From: Clostridia bacterium
GTDB lineage: Bacteria > Bacillota > Clostridia > UBA1381 > UBA9506
Length of the DNA: 47,333 nt
Reading direction: 5' to 3'
Assembly (NCBI GenBank): GCA_017407515.1
Contig: JAFQWH010000093.1
Span: 1-47,333, forward strand
Below the pieces are notes generated by a model. The model did no database searches. It saw nothing but the letters and a program-made list of their open reading frames with translations, and was not told the origin of the DNA. The position numbers were made by a program, and so were the translations under genes. Shown here piece after piece: positions 7,769-18,780 of the stretch. Numbering within the stretch: position 1 is the stretch's first letter; each line of letters begins with the position of its first letter.

Positions 7769-8917
7769 TTACAACCACTCCTGGGGTCTTTTTTCGGTTT
7801 TTCCAAAGGCATATAAAATTGCATCTGCAATTCTTTTAGACGCCTGCCCGTCACCATAGGGGTTAATGGCCCGGCTCATGGCATCATACGCCGATGTATC
7901 TGTCAGAAGTTCATGTGCCATCTGATAAATGGTTTCTTCATCCGTTCCGGCAATTTTAACAGTTCCTGCATAAACCGCTTCGGGACGTTCGGTTTCACTG
8001 CGAAGCACCAGCACCGGTTTTCCTAAAGAGGGAGCCTCTTCCTGCAAGCCGCCGGAATCCGTCATTACCAGATAACACCGATTCATCAGATTGTGCAGTT
8101 CATGAACGTCTACCGGGTCAATTAAGTGAATCCGGTCGTGGCCGCCTAAAATAGCTTGTGCCGGTTCTCTGACTGCCGGGTTTAAATGCATGGGGTAAAT
8201 CACCTGCACATCGGGGTGGTCATCAGCCATTCTCTTAACAGCCGTTAAAATATTAACCAGGGGCTGACCTAAATTTTCACGGCGATGAGCTGTTAACAGA
8301 ACGGTTCTGCCCTTTGAAAAATCTACATTTTTCAAGGCTTCTGTCTGAAATTCATAATGGTCTGCCACGGTGTGTCGTACCGCATCAATAACCGTATTGC
8401 CGGTAACAAAAATCTTTTCTTCGGGAACCAGTTCCTTTAAAAGGTTCTCCCGATTGTTCTTCGTAGGTGCAAAATATAAATCAGTAAGTGCCGTAGTCAG
8501 TTTGCGGTTCATTTCCTCCGGATAGGGAGAATACTTATCATAGGTTCTAAGACCCGCCTCCACATGGCCCACTTGAATCTTACAGTAAAACGCCGCCAAG
8601 GCTCCGGCAAAGGTTGTTGAGGTATCACCATGGACTAAAACAATGTCCGGCTTTGCCTCCTGCATAACCGCCTCAAGGCCGGTCAGTGCACGGGTGGTAA
8701 TGGAAGACAGCGTCTGCCGCTGCTGCATAATATCTAAATCATACTGAGGTACAATATGAAACCGCTCTAAAACCTGGTCAAGCATCTGGCGATGCTGAGC
8801 GGTTACGCAAACAATAGATTCTATTTCCTCTCTTGTTTCCAGTTCTTTAACTAAAGGTGCCATTTTAATAGCTTCCGGTCTGGTGCCGAAAACCGTCATA
8901 ACTTTAATTTTTTGCAT
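7769..8917 (-). CDS. mnaA: UDP-N-acetylglucosamine 2-epimerase (non-hydrolysing)
   Basis: Interconverts UDP-GlcNAc and UDP-ManNAc, the precursor for teichoic-acid linkage units and other ManNAc polymers. From the ATG at 8917 it has 382 residues, the normal family length. GTRPEAIKMAPLVKELE near the N-terminus, VHGDTSTTFAGALAAFY, GHVEAGLRT and DSGGLQEEAPSLGKPVLVLR with a following TERPE are all signature segments. The frame stays open upstream to 9013, but that part lies inside tagO and lacks similarity; TTTGGAGG 5 nt before the ATG at 8917 decides the start. tagO lies 19 bp upstream, so the two are co-transcribed and together suit the first steps of wall teichoic acid or related polymer synthesis. 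Confidence 0.94.
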   Translation of the reverse strand: MQKIKVMTVFGTRPEAIKMAPLVKELETREEIESIVCVTAQHRQMLDQVLERFHIVPQYDLDIMQQRQTLSSITTRALTGLEAVMQEAKPDIVLVHGDTSTTFAGALAAFYCKIQVGHVEAGLRTYDKYSPYPEEMNRKLTTALTDLYFAPTKNNRENLLKELVPEEKIFVTGNTVIDAVRHTVADHYEFQTEALKNVDFSKGRTVLLTAHRRENLGQPLVNILTAVKRMADDHPDVQVIYPMHLNPAVREPAQAILGGHDRIHLIDPVDVHELHNLMNRCYLVMTDSGGLQEEAPSLGKPVLVLRSETERPEAVYAGTVKIAGTDEETIYQMAHELLTDTSAYDAMSRAINPYGDGQASKRIADAILYAFGKTEKRPQEWL

Positions 8918-8936
8918 AAAAACCTCCAAAGTGGTT

Positions 8937-10025
8937 TTATTTTTGTTCTTCGGGCTCTTCCTTTTTCTCCTGTTCCTCATGATGTCTGCCGGCTTTGTTA
9001 AAAGCAAAAACACCCACTAAAACAAAAGCAATCATAACCAGTAACCCACGGAACATATCTGTCAGCAACATAATAATAGCACCAACGGCCAACACAGCTG
9101 ACAAAACATATAAAATGATAACCGTTTTCTTATGAGAAAAACCTTTATCAATTAACCGATGATGCAAATGACCTCTGTCCGGTGCCATAATCGGCTGACC
9201 TTTTAAAAAGCGGCGAAGAATCGCAAAGGTTGTATCGAAAATCGGTAATCCTAAAACTATCAGAGGCACAAACACCGCCACATAGGTTTTAAAGGGGCCC
9301 TGAATGGAAACGCAGGCCAGTACAAAACCTAAAAAGGTTGCACCCGTATCCCCCATAAAAAGCCTTGCCGGATTAAAATTATAGGGTAAAAATCCAAAGC
9401 AGGCACCCGCCAATGCTGCCGCCATAACTAAAAGCGTTACGGAACTGCTGTGTACCAATAATAAAATAGATAAAAGAGCAATGGCCGCAATAGAAGAAAC
9501 ACCAGCGGCTAACCCGTCAAGCCCGTCTAAGAGATTGACCGCATTGGTAACACCGGCAATCCAGAAAATGCTACCGGCAATAGAAAGCCAGGTAGGCAGC
9601 CGTAAGAGCTCGTCCGTAAAGGGGTTGGTAATAACAATCACCCGAACGCCCATGAAAACCGGAATTGCCGCTGCTACAAGCTGAATTAAAAACTTCAGCT
9701 TAGCGGAACGGGGTTTAACATCATCAAAAATACCTAAAATTACGATAATAAGCGTACCGAGCAGAATACCGATTAAGCCTTTGTTTAAAGAACCCGTTGG
9801 CAAAACAAACTCGGAAAAAGCCAGAACGCTGACTAAAAAGCCGCAAAAAATGGCAAGCCCACCAAGACGGGCTTTCGGCTCTTTATGCATACGGCGATTA
9901 TCTTTCGGAACATCAACCGCCCCCACTTTAAAGGCAAGCTTTTCTGCAAAGGGCGTTGTAATATATGAAATAATCAATGCAACAATAAACGAAAGGATAA
10001 TATAAACGCCACCGGTTTGACTCAT
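8937..10025 (-). CDS. tagO: Undecaprenyl-phosphate GlcNAc-1-phosphate transferase (TagO/WecA family)
   Basis: Transfers GlcNAc-1-phosphate from UDP-GlcNAc to undecaprenyl phosphate at the inner face of the membrane, the committing step of wall teichoic acid and several capsule pathways. It has 362 residues from the ATG at 10025, which follows GGAAAGGAAAG; the longer frame to 10169 crosses its own promoter and is rejected. Visible motifs are VPKDNRRMHKEPKARLGG, NAVNLLDGLDGLAAG with the catalytic Asp pair, FMGDTGATFLGF and PDRGHLHHRL. About eleven transmembrane helices are spread throughout, ending in a charged tail (HHEEQEKKEEPEEQK). Pairing with mnaA supports TagO over MraY, which would sit in a mur cluster. 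Confidence 0.93.
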   Translation of the reverse strand: MSQTGGVYIILSFIVALIISYITTPFAEKLAFKVGAVDVPKDNRRMHKEPKARLGGLAIFCGFLVSVLAFSEFVLPTGSLNKGLIGILLGTLIIVILGIFDDVKPRSAKLKFLIQLVAAAIPVFMGVRVIVITNPFTDELLRLPTWLSIAGSIFWIAGVTNAVNLLDGLDGLAAGVSSIAAIALLSILLLVHSSSVTLLVMAAALAGACFGFLPYNFNPARLFMGDTGATFLGFVLACVSIQGPFKTYVAVFVPLIVLGLPIFDTTFAILRRFLKGQPIMAPDRGHLHHRLIDKGFSHKKTVIILYVLSAVLAVGAIIMLLTDMFRGLLVMIAFVLVGVFAFNKAGRHHEEQEKKEEPEEQK

Positions 10026-10083
10026 AATAACACTTTCCTTTCCGGCTCTCGTGTCAGTTTTTTGTGGATAAATACACATAAAA

Positions 10084-10112
10084 ATTATATAACGGTTTTC
10101 GCTATTTGTCAA
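10084..10112 (-). promoter_or_regulatory. SigA-type promoter of tagO-mnaA
   Basis: On the minus strand, perfect TTGACA (10112-10107), 17-bp spacer and perfect TATAAT (10089-10084), about 60 bp before the tagO ATG. Confidence 0.85.
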
Positions 10113-10148
10113 GGTTTTCCGTGTTTTTAGGTAAGGTAAATACATAAG

Positions 10149-10190
10149 AAAAAACCGTCTGCGCAACAAGATTGTGTACAGGCGGTTTTA
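10149..10190 (-). terminator. Terminator after gyrB-gyrA-XRE operon
   Basis: In the minus-strand transcript AAAACCG(C)CUG pairs with CAG(A)CGGUUUU, one mismatch, followed by a U-run. It starts just after the XRE gene's stop codon. Confidence 0.7.
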
Positions 10191-10193
10191 AAT

Positions 10194-10406
10194 TTATTCT
10201 TCAGTTTCCGATAGGCCTAAAATCCAGTCTGCCGAAGCGTTATAATACTTACAAAGCTTAATCAAATGCTCTAAGGGCAGGCTGCGTACACCCAGTTCAT
10301 ACTTAGAGTATACCTGCTGTCTGATACCCAACACATCAGATATTTGCTTTTGCGTCAGCTTTTTTGCTTCCCGCAAATCTCTCATTCTATCGTTGTAATG
10401 CTTCAT
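10194..10406 (-). CDS. Small XRE-family DNA-binding protein
   Basis: A 70-residue protein consisting almost only of one helix-turn-helix domain: RMRDLREAKKLTQKQISDVL, then GIRQQVYSKYELGVRSLPLE as turn and recognition helix. No sensor or oligomerisation domain is visible beyond the last 15 residues (YNASADWILGLSETEE), a common ending for short Cro/C.1-like regulators of Firmicutes. It starts 3 bp after the gyrA stop codon, and its only ribosome site (CCGGAGGCG) lies inside the last gyrA codons, so translation is probably coupled to gyrA. No other promoter is evident. Its target is unknown; regulation linked to gyrase expression is possible but speculative. Confidence 0.88.
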   Translation of the reverse strand: MKHYNDRMRDLREAKKLTQKQISDVLGIRQQVYSKYELGVRSLPLEHLIKLCKYYNASADWILGLSETEE

Positions 10407-10409
10407 AGC

Positions 10410-12908
10410 TTACGCCTCCGGTACGGGTTCTTCGGAAACAGTTTCAACGGTTGTACCCTCTACCGTTTCTTCAAACTCGTCAGTTTCCTCCTGCTCGTCA
10501 GTACGGGCAATGCTCACAACGTGAACATCGTCAAGACGCATCAGGCGAACACCCTTGGTAAGTCTACCAATGCGGCTGATTTCACGGGTCTTCATACGGA
10601 TAATCGTACCGTCTGAGGTAATCAGCATAATATCGTCGGTTTCTGTAACCATACGAATGCCGGCAATGTTACCGGTGGACTCAGACAGACGGTAGGTATT
10701 AACACCCTGACCGCCACGGTTCTGGGTCTTGTATTCAGACAGGGCTGTCTTTTTGCCGTAGCCCTTTTCGGTTACGACCAAAAGGTCAGCTTCTTCTGTT
10801 ACGATACCCATGCCTACAACGTAATCACTGTCAGACGCCAGGCGAATACCGCGAACACCGTGAGACACACGACCCAAGGGACGGGCATCGGTTTCGTTAA
10901 AGCGGATACACATACCATTATGGGTGGCAAGGAGAACATCCTGCTTGCCGTCCGTTAAGGCTACGTTAATGAGCTCATCGTCCTCGTCAAGCACGATGGC
11001 TGCAAGGCCGCTCTTTCTTGCTGTGTTATACGCCATAAAGTCTGTCTTTTTAACGATACCCTTGCGTGTTGCAAAGAACAGATATTTATCAGCCTCAAAT
11101 TCACGGACGCAGATGGTTGCCGTAACCTTTTCCTCAGGGTCAAGCTGCAGCAGGTTTACGATTGCCGTACCCTTTGCCTGGCGGCCTGCTTCGGGAATTT
11201 CGTAGGCCTTTAAGCGATACATCTTACCCTTGTTGGTGAAGAACAGAACGTGGTTATGAGTGCTGGTAACAAAGAGATTTTCCACAAAGTCCTCTTCACG
11301 GGTGGTCATACCCATAATACCCTTACCGCCGCGGCGTTGTGCCTTATAAGTATCAACCGGCATACGTTTTACATAGCCAAAATGCGTCAGGGTTACAACA
11401 ACATCTTCTTCTTCAATTAAGTCTTCAATGTTGATTTCATCATCATGAGCTGTAATTTCAGACTTACGGTCGTCGCCATATTTGTCACGGATTGCTGTCA
11501 GCTCTTCCTTGATAATATCCAGTACCATAAACTCGTTATTTAAAACGTCAGTCAGGTACTTAATGGTCTTCATCAGTTCTTCGTACTCAGCGTCAATCTT
11601 TTCACGCTCGAGGCCCTGCAAGCGAGCCAGACGCATATCCAAAATCGCCTGAGCCTGAACATCAGACAGGTTGAACTGTTCCATCAGTTTGGGTTTCGCA
11701 TCGTCATAGCTGGAACGAATGACTTTAATAATTTCGTCAATATGGTCTAAAGCAATTCTGAGGCCCTCTAAAATATGAGCACGGGCTTCGGCTTTCTTTA
11801 AGTCAAACCGGGTTCTTCTGACGATAACGTCCTTCTGGAACTCTAAATAGTGATAGAGCATTTCCTTCAGGTTTAAAACCTTCGGCTCCTTGCCAACAAT
11901 CGCCAGCATAATAATACTGAAGGTTTCCTGAAGCTGGGTGTATTTATACAGCTGATTTAAAATAACGTTTGCGTTGGCATCACGTTTTAATTCAATGACC
12001 ATACGCATACCATCACGGTCAGACTCATCTCTGAGGCCGGAAATGCCTTCAACACGTTTATCTTTAACCAGTTCAGCAATCTTCTCGATAAGGCGAGCCT
12101 TGTTAACCTGGTACGGCAGTTCGGTGACAACAATTCGCTGTCTGTCCCCTGCCATCTGTTCAATTTCACTTCTGGCACGCATTACAATTTTGCCGCGGCC
12201 GGTTTCATAGGCACTACGGATACCGGAAAGACCCATAATAATGCCCGCCGTCGGGAAGTCAGGGCCCTTAATGTGCTCACACAGACCTTCAATGGAAATA
12301 TCCGGGTCATCAATCAGGGCAACAATACCGTCAATGACCTCACGGAGGTTATGGGGCGGAATGTTAGTCGCCATACCAACGGCGATACCGGAAGAACCGT
12401 TAACCAAAAGGTTAGGAAAACGTGAGGGAAGAACTGTAGGCTCTTCTCTGTCTTCGTTATAGTTCGGCATGAAATCTACGGTCTGCTTTTCGATTTCCGT
12501 CAGCATGTCCATGGAGATTTTTGACATTCTTGCCTCGGTATAACGGTAAGCAGCCGGTGGGTCACCGTCAACAGAACCGAAGTTACCATGACCGTCAACC
12601 AAGGGGTAACGCATGGAAAAGTCCTGTGCTAAACGAACCAGGGCATCATAAACGGAAGCATCACCGTGGGGATGATATTTACCCAGCACATCACCGACGG
12701 TGGTCGCACATTTTTTGTACGGGCGGTCGGGGTACAGGTTTGCTTCATACATAGCGTACAGAATACGGCGGTGAACGGGTTTTAAACCGTCACGCACGTC
12801 AGGCAGTGCACGACCTACAATAACGCTCATAGCGTAGTTAATGTAGGATTTTTTCATTTCTTTGGTTATTTCAACAGGTATAACTGTTTGATTTTCAAAT
12901 TCTTGCAT
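10410..12908 (-). CDS. gyrA: DNA gyrase subunit A
   Basis: Breakage-rejoining subunit of gyrase, which introduces negative supercoils as A2B2. It has 832 residues. The catalytic Tyr is Tyr123 in [12 protein letters not shown]. The C-terminal beta-pinwheel starts near residue 500 and carries the GyrA box QRRGGKG (in [14 protein letters not shown]), which separates GyrA from ParC. The tail is acidic ([15 protein letters not shown]). The quinolone-determining segment reads [13 protein letters not shown], with Ala84 where E. coli has Ser83 and Asp88 conserved. AAAGGAG precedes the ATG; gyrB ends 33 bp upstream and the small XRE gene follows after 3 bp. No separate ParC/ParE pair is in this window. 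Confidence 0.98.
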   Translation of the reverse strand: MQEFENQTVIPVEITKEMKKSYINYAMSVIVGRALPDVRDGLKPVHRRILYAMYEANLYPDRPYKKCATTVGDVLGKYHPHGDASVYDALVRLAQDFSMRYPLVDGHGNFGSVDGDPPAAYRYTEARMSKISMDMLTEIEKQTVDFMPNYNEDREEPTVLPSRFPNLLVNGSSGIAVGMATNIPPHNLREVIDGIVALIDDPDISIEGLCEHIKGPDFPTAGIIMGLSGIRSAYETGRGKIVMRARSEIEQMAGDRQRIVVTELPYQVNKARLIEKIAELVKDKRVEGISGLRDESDRDGMRMVIELKRDANANVILNQLYKYTQLQETFSIIMLAIVGKEPKVLNLKEMLYHYLEFQKDVIVRRTRFDLKKAEARAHILEGLRIALDHIDEIIKVIRSSYDDAKPKLMEQFNLSDVQAQAILDMRLARLQGLEREKIDAEYEELMKTIKYLTDVLNNEFMVLDIIKEELTAIRDKYGDDRKSEITAHDDEINIEDLIEEEDVVVTLTHFGYVKRMPVDTYKAQRRGGKGIMGMTTREEDFVENLFVTSTHNHVLFFTNKGKMYRLKAYEIPEAGRQAKGTAIVNLLQLDPEEKVTATICVREFEADKYLFFATRKGIVKKTDFMAYNTARKSGLAAIVLDEDDELINVALTDGKQDVLLATHNGMCIRFNETDARPLGRVSHGVRGIRLASDSDYVVGMGIVTEEADLLVVTEKGYGKKTALSEYKTQNRGGQGVNTYRLSESTGNIAGIRMVTETDDIMLITSDGTIIRMKTREISRIGRLTKGVRLMRLDDVHVVSIARTDEQEETDEFEETVEGTTVETVSEEPVPEA

Positions 12909-12941
12909 ACAGATGCTCCTTTAACAGACGTAATACCGGAA

Positions 12942-14888
<1,947 letters not shown>

Positions 14889-14909
14889 TCAAAAATAGCC
14901 TTTTTATAT

Positions 14910-14938
14910 ATTATAGCACAAAACAATATAAAAAGCAA
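14910..14938 (-). promoter_or_regulatory. SigA-type promoter of gyrB-gyrA
   Basis: On the minus strand, TTGCTT (14938-14933), 17-bp spacer with a TG one base before the -10 (extended -10), and perfect TATAAT (14915-14910), 55-85 bp before the gyrB ATG. Confidence 0.75.
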
Positions 14939-15010
14939 GGTTTTTATCTAAAAAAGATTTTAGGGGCATTTTTGAAAGAGCAACTATTTTTTGTCTTTTT
15001 TTCGCACATA

Positions 15011-15051
15011 AAAAAAGGACTGTAAAAAACTCTTTTTTACAGTCCTTTTTT
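15011..15051 (-). terminator. Terminator after topA
   Basis: 19-bp perfect arms (15011-15029 and 15033-15051) with a 3-nt loop; core AGGACTGTAAAAAA, with A/T tracts at both ends. Confidence 0.9.
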
Positions 15052-15072
15052 CGAGGAATTAGAAAAATCCCT

Positions 15073-17151
15073 TTATATTTTTCTCTCGTAATCACACTCT
15101 TCATTGTAGCACACAATTTTCTGTGCTCTGCCGTTTTTCTGCAAAAGCAAACCACCGCATTTGGGGCAGGTTTCTTTCGCCAGGGGCATATCCCAGCTCA
15201 TAAAGTCGCAAGTGGGGTTTTTCTCGCAGCCATAATATTTTTTGCCACGCTGAGATTTTTTCTCTAAAATCTTACCGCCGCACTTGGGGCAGGCCGCACC
15301 GGTTTCTTTCACGATGGGTTTAGCATTCCGACATTCCGGGAATCCGGGGCAAGCTAAAAACTTTCCGAAACGACCCATTTTATAGACCATGTTTCTGCCG
15401 CATTTTTCACAGATAACATCGGAAACCTCATCGGCAACCTTAATCTTCTCCACTTCTTTTTCCGCTTTCTTAATTTCTTCAGAGAACGGACCATAGAAGT
15501 CCCGAAGAATTTTAACCCAATTGGCAGAACCCTCCTCGATGGAGTCTAATTCTTTTTCCATGTTCGCCGTAAATGCCACGTCTACAATATCGGCAAAATG
15601 CTGGGTCATAATCTCTGTTACCACCTTGCCAAGCTCGGTGGGTACAAACTGCTTTTTCTCACGGCCCACATAGCCGCGGGCGGTAATGGTGGTAATGGTC
15701 GGAGCATAGGTAGACGGACGACCAATACCCTTTTCCTCTAAGGTTTTAATCAGGGTTGCTTCTGTGTAACGGGCAGGCGGCTGGGTAAAGTGCTGGGTTG
15801 TATCCAGCTTTTCACGAATCAGCGTATCCCCGTCAGACAGCGGCGGCAGCTTGGTGTTCTTTTCTTCCTCTGCTTCATCGCTACCCTCAACATACAGCGT
15901 CATAAAGCCTTTAAACTTCATCTGGTGGCCGTTTGCCTTAAAGAGATAATCCCCTGCTGTAATGTCAACATTAACGGTATTATACACAGCAGATTCCATC
16001 TGGCAAGCCACAAAGCGTTCCCAGATCAGCTTATAAAGCTTATATAAATCCGCAGGCAGAACGCCTTTTAAAGAAGCAGGTGTCAGTTCCAAAACCGTAG
16101 GACGGATCGCTTCATGAGCGTCCTGAGCCGTGTTTTTGGTTTTATAAATTCTGGGTGATGTCGGCAGATATTCTTTGCCGTACTGATTCTCAATATAGGT
16201 ACGGGCATCTGCCAGTGCTTCTTTTGCTATACGCAGAGAGTCCGTTCTCATATAAGTAATTAAGCCCACGGTGCCGTGACCGGGAACAGCCACACCTTCA
16301 TAAAGGCCCTGTGCCGCCATCATGGTTCTCTTAACGGTAAAGCCCAGTTTACGGGAAGCCTCCTGCTGCAAAGTACTGGTGATAAAGGGCGGTGCCGGGT
16401 TCCGTTTTTTCTGTCCGTATTTAACAGACTCCACAGAAAATTCAGCACCCTCTAAATCTTTAACAACCGCTTCAACAGCCTTGCTGTCAGCAAGTTTCAT
16501 TTTCTTGCCCTTTTTGCCGTAAAATTCAGCAACAAACTTAGAACCTGTTTTTTCTTCTTGCAAAACAGCGTCCAAAAGCCAGTATTCTTCCGGAACAAAG
16601 GCTTCGATTTCCTTTTCACGGTCGCAAATCAGCTTACAGGTTACAGACTGAACACGGCCGGCGGAAAGGCCTTTTTTTACTTTTTTCCATAAAATCGGGC
16701 TGATGGAATAGCCAACAATACGGTCTAAAACTCGTCTTGCCTGCTGAGCATCAACCAAATCCTTATCAATGACTCTGGGCTCCGTGATAGAATTTTTAAC
16801 CGCCGTTTTGGTAATTTCGTTAAAGGTAATACGGCATTTTTCCTGCTCATCAATATCAAGCAGCGTCGCTAAGTGCCAGCTGATTGCCTCACCCTCACGG
16901 TCCGGGTCAGTTGCGAGGTAAATCTTTTTGGCGTCCTTTGCCGCTTTTTTCAATTTGGATAAAAGCTCGCCCTTACCTCGAATGGTAATATATTTCGGTT
17001 GAAAATTATCTTCTATATCAATACTCATCTGACTTTTGGGTAAATCCCTCACGTGGCCGAAGGAAGCCATTACCGTATAAGATTTTCCCAAGTATTGTTT
17101 AATAGTTTTTGCCTTGGCAGGCGATTCCACAATAACCAGATTTGTCGCCAT
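15073..17151 (-). CDS. topA: DNA topoisomerase I
   Basis: Type IA topoisomerase that relaxes negative supercoils, balancing gyrase. It has 692 residues. The TOPRIM domain starts at once (LVIVESPAKAKTIKQYLG) and contains ATDPDREGEAISWHL; the active-site Tyr is in LITYMRTDSLRIAKEAL near residue 300. Three C-terminal zinc ribbons follow from about residue 580: CEKCG...CPGFPEC, CPKCGG...CEKNPTC and CPKCGG...CYNEEC, the usual set for Firmicutes. GGAGG lies a few bases before the ATG, and dprA ends 11 bp upstream, so dprA-topA form an operon. The tandem of topA and gyrase units on one strand puts both supercoiling activities side by side. Confidence 0.97.
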   Translation of the reverse strand: MATNLVIVESPAKAKTIKQYLGKSYTVMASFGHVRDLPKSQMSIDIEDNFQPKYITIRGKGELLSKLKKAAKDAKKIYLATDPDREGEAISWHLATLLDIDEQEKCRITFNEITKTAVKNSITEPRVIDKDLVDAQQARRVLDRIVGYSISPILWKKVKKGLSAGRVQSVTCKLICDREKEIEAFVPEEYWLLDAVLQEEKTGSKFVAEFYGKKGKKMKLADSKAVEAVVKDLEGAEFSVESVKYGQKKRNPAPPFITSTLQQEASRKLGFTVKRTMMAAQGLYEGVAVPGHGTVGLITYMRTDSLRIAKEALADARTYIENQYGKEYLPTSPRIYKTKNTAQDAHEAIRPTVLELTPASLKGVLPADLYKLYKLIWERFVACQMESAVYNTVNVDITAGDYLFKANGHQMKFKGFMTLYVEGSDEAEEEKNTKLPPLSDGDTLIREKLDTTQHFTQPPARYTEATLIKTLEEKGIGRPSTYAPTITTITARGYVGREKKQFVPTELGKVVTEIMTQHFADIVDVAFTANMEKELDSIEEGSANWVKILRDFYGPFSEEIKKAEKEVEKIKVADEVSDVICEKCGRNMVYKMGRFGKFLACPGFPECRNAKPIVKETGAACPKCGGKILEKKSQRGKKYYGCEKNPTCDFMSWDMPLAKETCPKCGGLLLQKNGRAQKIVCYNEECDYERKI

Positions 17152-17162
17152 TTTGTTCCTCC

Positions 17163-18299
17163 TTACAGGGTTAAGATATATTGTTTGCCCGGCAGTTGCC
17201 GGACAAGACCTTTCATTTCAAGAAGTGTCAGCGTTGCATTTACCTCCGCCAGGGAAAGTCCCTGATGAGCCAGCTGGTCAATATGCTTCGGTTCATCTGA
17301 CAAAAGGCTCATAACCTTTCGCTCCGCATCATCAAGCGGAATGGTAACCGGCATAGGCTGTCCTTTCGGCTGAGCCGGCTCTTCTACCTGCAGAATCGGT
17401 CGATTCTGTTTAAGTTCCTCACGATAACGGTCCTCAAACTCACAAAGAATGTCTTTAAAATCCAGGACCGGCTTTGCACCCTCCTGCAAAAGACCGTTAG
17501 ACCCACGGGATTTTGCTCTTGTTATATCTGCCGGTACAACAAACACCTCACGGTTCTGCTCGCCTGCATTCCGTGCCGTTATTAAAGCACCGCTACGCAC
17601 AGGTGCCTCCACAACAACGGTTCCCAAGGAAAGACCGCTAATAATTCGGTTCCTCTTAGGAAAATTTCCGGGAAACGGCGGCGTTCCCGGCGGGTATTCC
17701 GATAACACCAAACCATTATCAATAATTTTCCGCATCAGTTTTTTGTTGCTCGGCGGATAACAAATATCAACGCCGCAGCCCAGCACCGCCACGGTTTTAC
17801 CGCCGGCAGACAGAGCCCCCTCTGCCGCACAGGCGTCAATGCCCGAGGCCATGCCGCTGACAACGGTCATGCCACTTTCTGCTAAAGCCGAAGCCAGCGA
17901 GGTCGCCGTGGTTTTTCCGTAACTTGAGGCCCTTCTTGTGCCCACAACAGCAAGGGTGGCATGGGTATTTAAGTCTATTCTCTCCCTGCATCTTGCGTAT
18001 AATACATAGGGCGGGTCGTAAATAGATGCAAGCAGTTTCGGATAATACGGACTGTCAAAGGCAAGAATCTTAATATTCTTTTTCTTGCAAACCTCAATCA
18101 CCCGGTAAACCCTTTGTAAATTTTTATCCTCTGCCGCTTTTCGCTCCACCTTTGTAAGCCCGGGAACGGAGGCTAAGGTTTCAGCCGTTGCATAAAAGAC
18201 CTTTTCCGGTGTTCCGAAATAGTCTAAAAGCACCGTCATCTTACGGATAGACAGCTCTTTTTTCAGGGTTAACCAAAGCCAATACTTTAATTCCGACAA
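17163..18299 (-). CDS. dprA: DNA-processing protein DprA/Smf
   Basis: Protects incoming single-stranded DNA and loads RecA during natural transformation; widely conserved even where competence is unknown. It has 378 residues. An N-terminal helical region with a helix-hairpin-helix (ETLASVPGLTKVERKAAEDK) precedes the Rossmann core near residues 110-310, with VGTRRASSYG, VVSGMASGIDACA, TVAVLGCGVDICYPP and RNRIISGLSLGTVVVEA. A winged-helix DprA C-terminal domain is present (ERKVMSLLSDEPKHIDQL). The start is a TTG at 18299 behind GGAAAGGATG. It precedes topA by 11 bp, a pairing common in Firmicutes. Confidence 0.95.
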   Translation of the reverse strand: MSELKYWLWLTLKKELSIRKMTVLLDYFGTPEKVFYATAETLASVPGLTKVERKAAEDKNLQRVYRVIEVCKKKNIKILAFDSPYYPKLLASIYDPPYVLYARCRERIDLNTHATLAVVGTRRASSYGKTTATSLASALAESGMTVVSGMASGIDACAAEGALSAGGKTVAVLGCGVDICYPPSNKKLMRKIIDNGLVLSEYPPGTPPFPGNFPKRNRIISGLSLGTVVVEAPVRSGALITARNAGEQNREVFVVPADITRAKSRGSNGLLQEGAKPVLDFKDILCEFEDRYREELKQNRPILQVEEPAQPKGQPMPVTIPLDDAERKVMSLLSDEPKHIDQLAHQGLSLAEVNATLTLLEMKGLVRQLPGKQYILTL

Positions 18300-18610
18300 G
18301 AACCGACATCCTTTCCTTATTAAATGACATTTGAAAAAACTTACGATTATTACACTACTACAAATTCTAAAAATTGTAAAGATTTTTTTTAGAAACTTTT
18401 AAAATACAAGCGTATGGTTGTATTTTTGCGGTTTTCATTCGGATTTCACAATTTTGTCATAAAAAAACTGTTGAATCTTCTTAATATATATGGTATACTT
18501 ATATAAAATAAACTCATAAAGCATTTATTCTATCAAACACTTATAATATGATATTATAAATGCGGAATTTTCGTTTATAATAATTTAGCGTTCAATGCGA
18601 AAGCGTTGTC
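18300..18610. other. AT-rich divergent intergenic region between dprA and the SRP RNA
   Basis: No supported gene. It holds the putative SRP/dnaX promoter (18471-18499), an inverted repeat with 9-bp arms AAAATACAA/TTGTATTTT (18401-18409 and 18418-18426) that could be an operator, and a second TATAAT (18576-18581) close to the SRP core. From 18593 a CAATGC-GAAA-GCGTTG hairpin with a GNRA-type loop leads into the SRP RNA. I find no convincing dprA promoter. Confidence 0.6.
18471..18499 (+). promoter_or_regulatory. Promoter for SRP RNA and dnaX
   Basis: TTGAAT (18471-18476), 17-bp spacer, TATACT (18494-18499). It would start transcription about 100 nt before the SRP core. The alternative TATAAT at 18576-18581 lacks a good -35 but would give a start nearer the mature 5' end. 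Confidence 0.55.
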
Positions 18611-18707
18611 GGCCGGGTCCTGCGCAATCTGAGCCTGTGAACCTCGTCAGATGGGGAACCAAGCAGCGATAAGCAGAATCTTGGATGTGATGCAGGATCA
18701 CCCGGTG
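18611..18707 (+). ncRNA. ffs: Signal recognition particle RNA, small bacterial type (4.5S-like)
   Basis: RNA scaffold of the signal recognition particle; with Ffh it targets membrane and secreted proteins. The ends pair: GCCGGGT-CCTGC (from 18612) with GCAGGATCACCCGGT (to 18706). The apical Ffh-binding hairpin is recognisable as CAGATGG, tetraloop GGAA, then CCAAGCAG, preceded by GTGAACCTCGT and followed by GATAAG, all characteristic SRP segments. The core is about 97 nt; no Alu-domain arms of the long Bacillus type are apparent, although a GAAA-capped hairpin lies just 5'. It lies directly upstream of dnaX, as in many Firmicutes. Exact processed ends are uncertain by several bases. Confidence 0.88.
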
Positions 18708-18725
18708 TGAAACAGGTAACAAATT

Positions 18726-18747
18726 CCGCCGAAAGTGCGGTTTTTTT
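18726..18747 (+). terminator. Terminator after SRP RNA
   Basis: Short CCGC/GCGG stem (18726-18729, 18737-18740) followed by seven T. It separates the stable RNA from dnaX; partial read-through would feed dnaX, for which no separate promoter is seen. Confidence 0.6.
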
Positions 18748-18780
18748 CGTATATACCCAAAACTCAGAGGAGGTGCCGGG

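Noticed and set aside
7769-9013. Longer start for mnaA, 32 codons upstream
   Set aside because: The extension overlaps tagO coding sequence and is unlike the family; GGAGG just before 8917 fits the shorter start.
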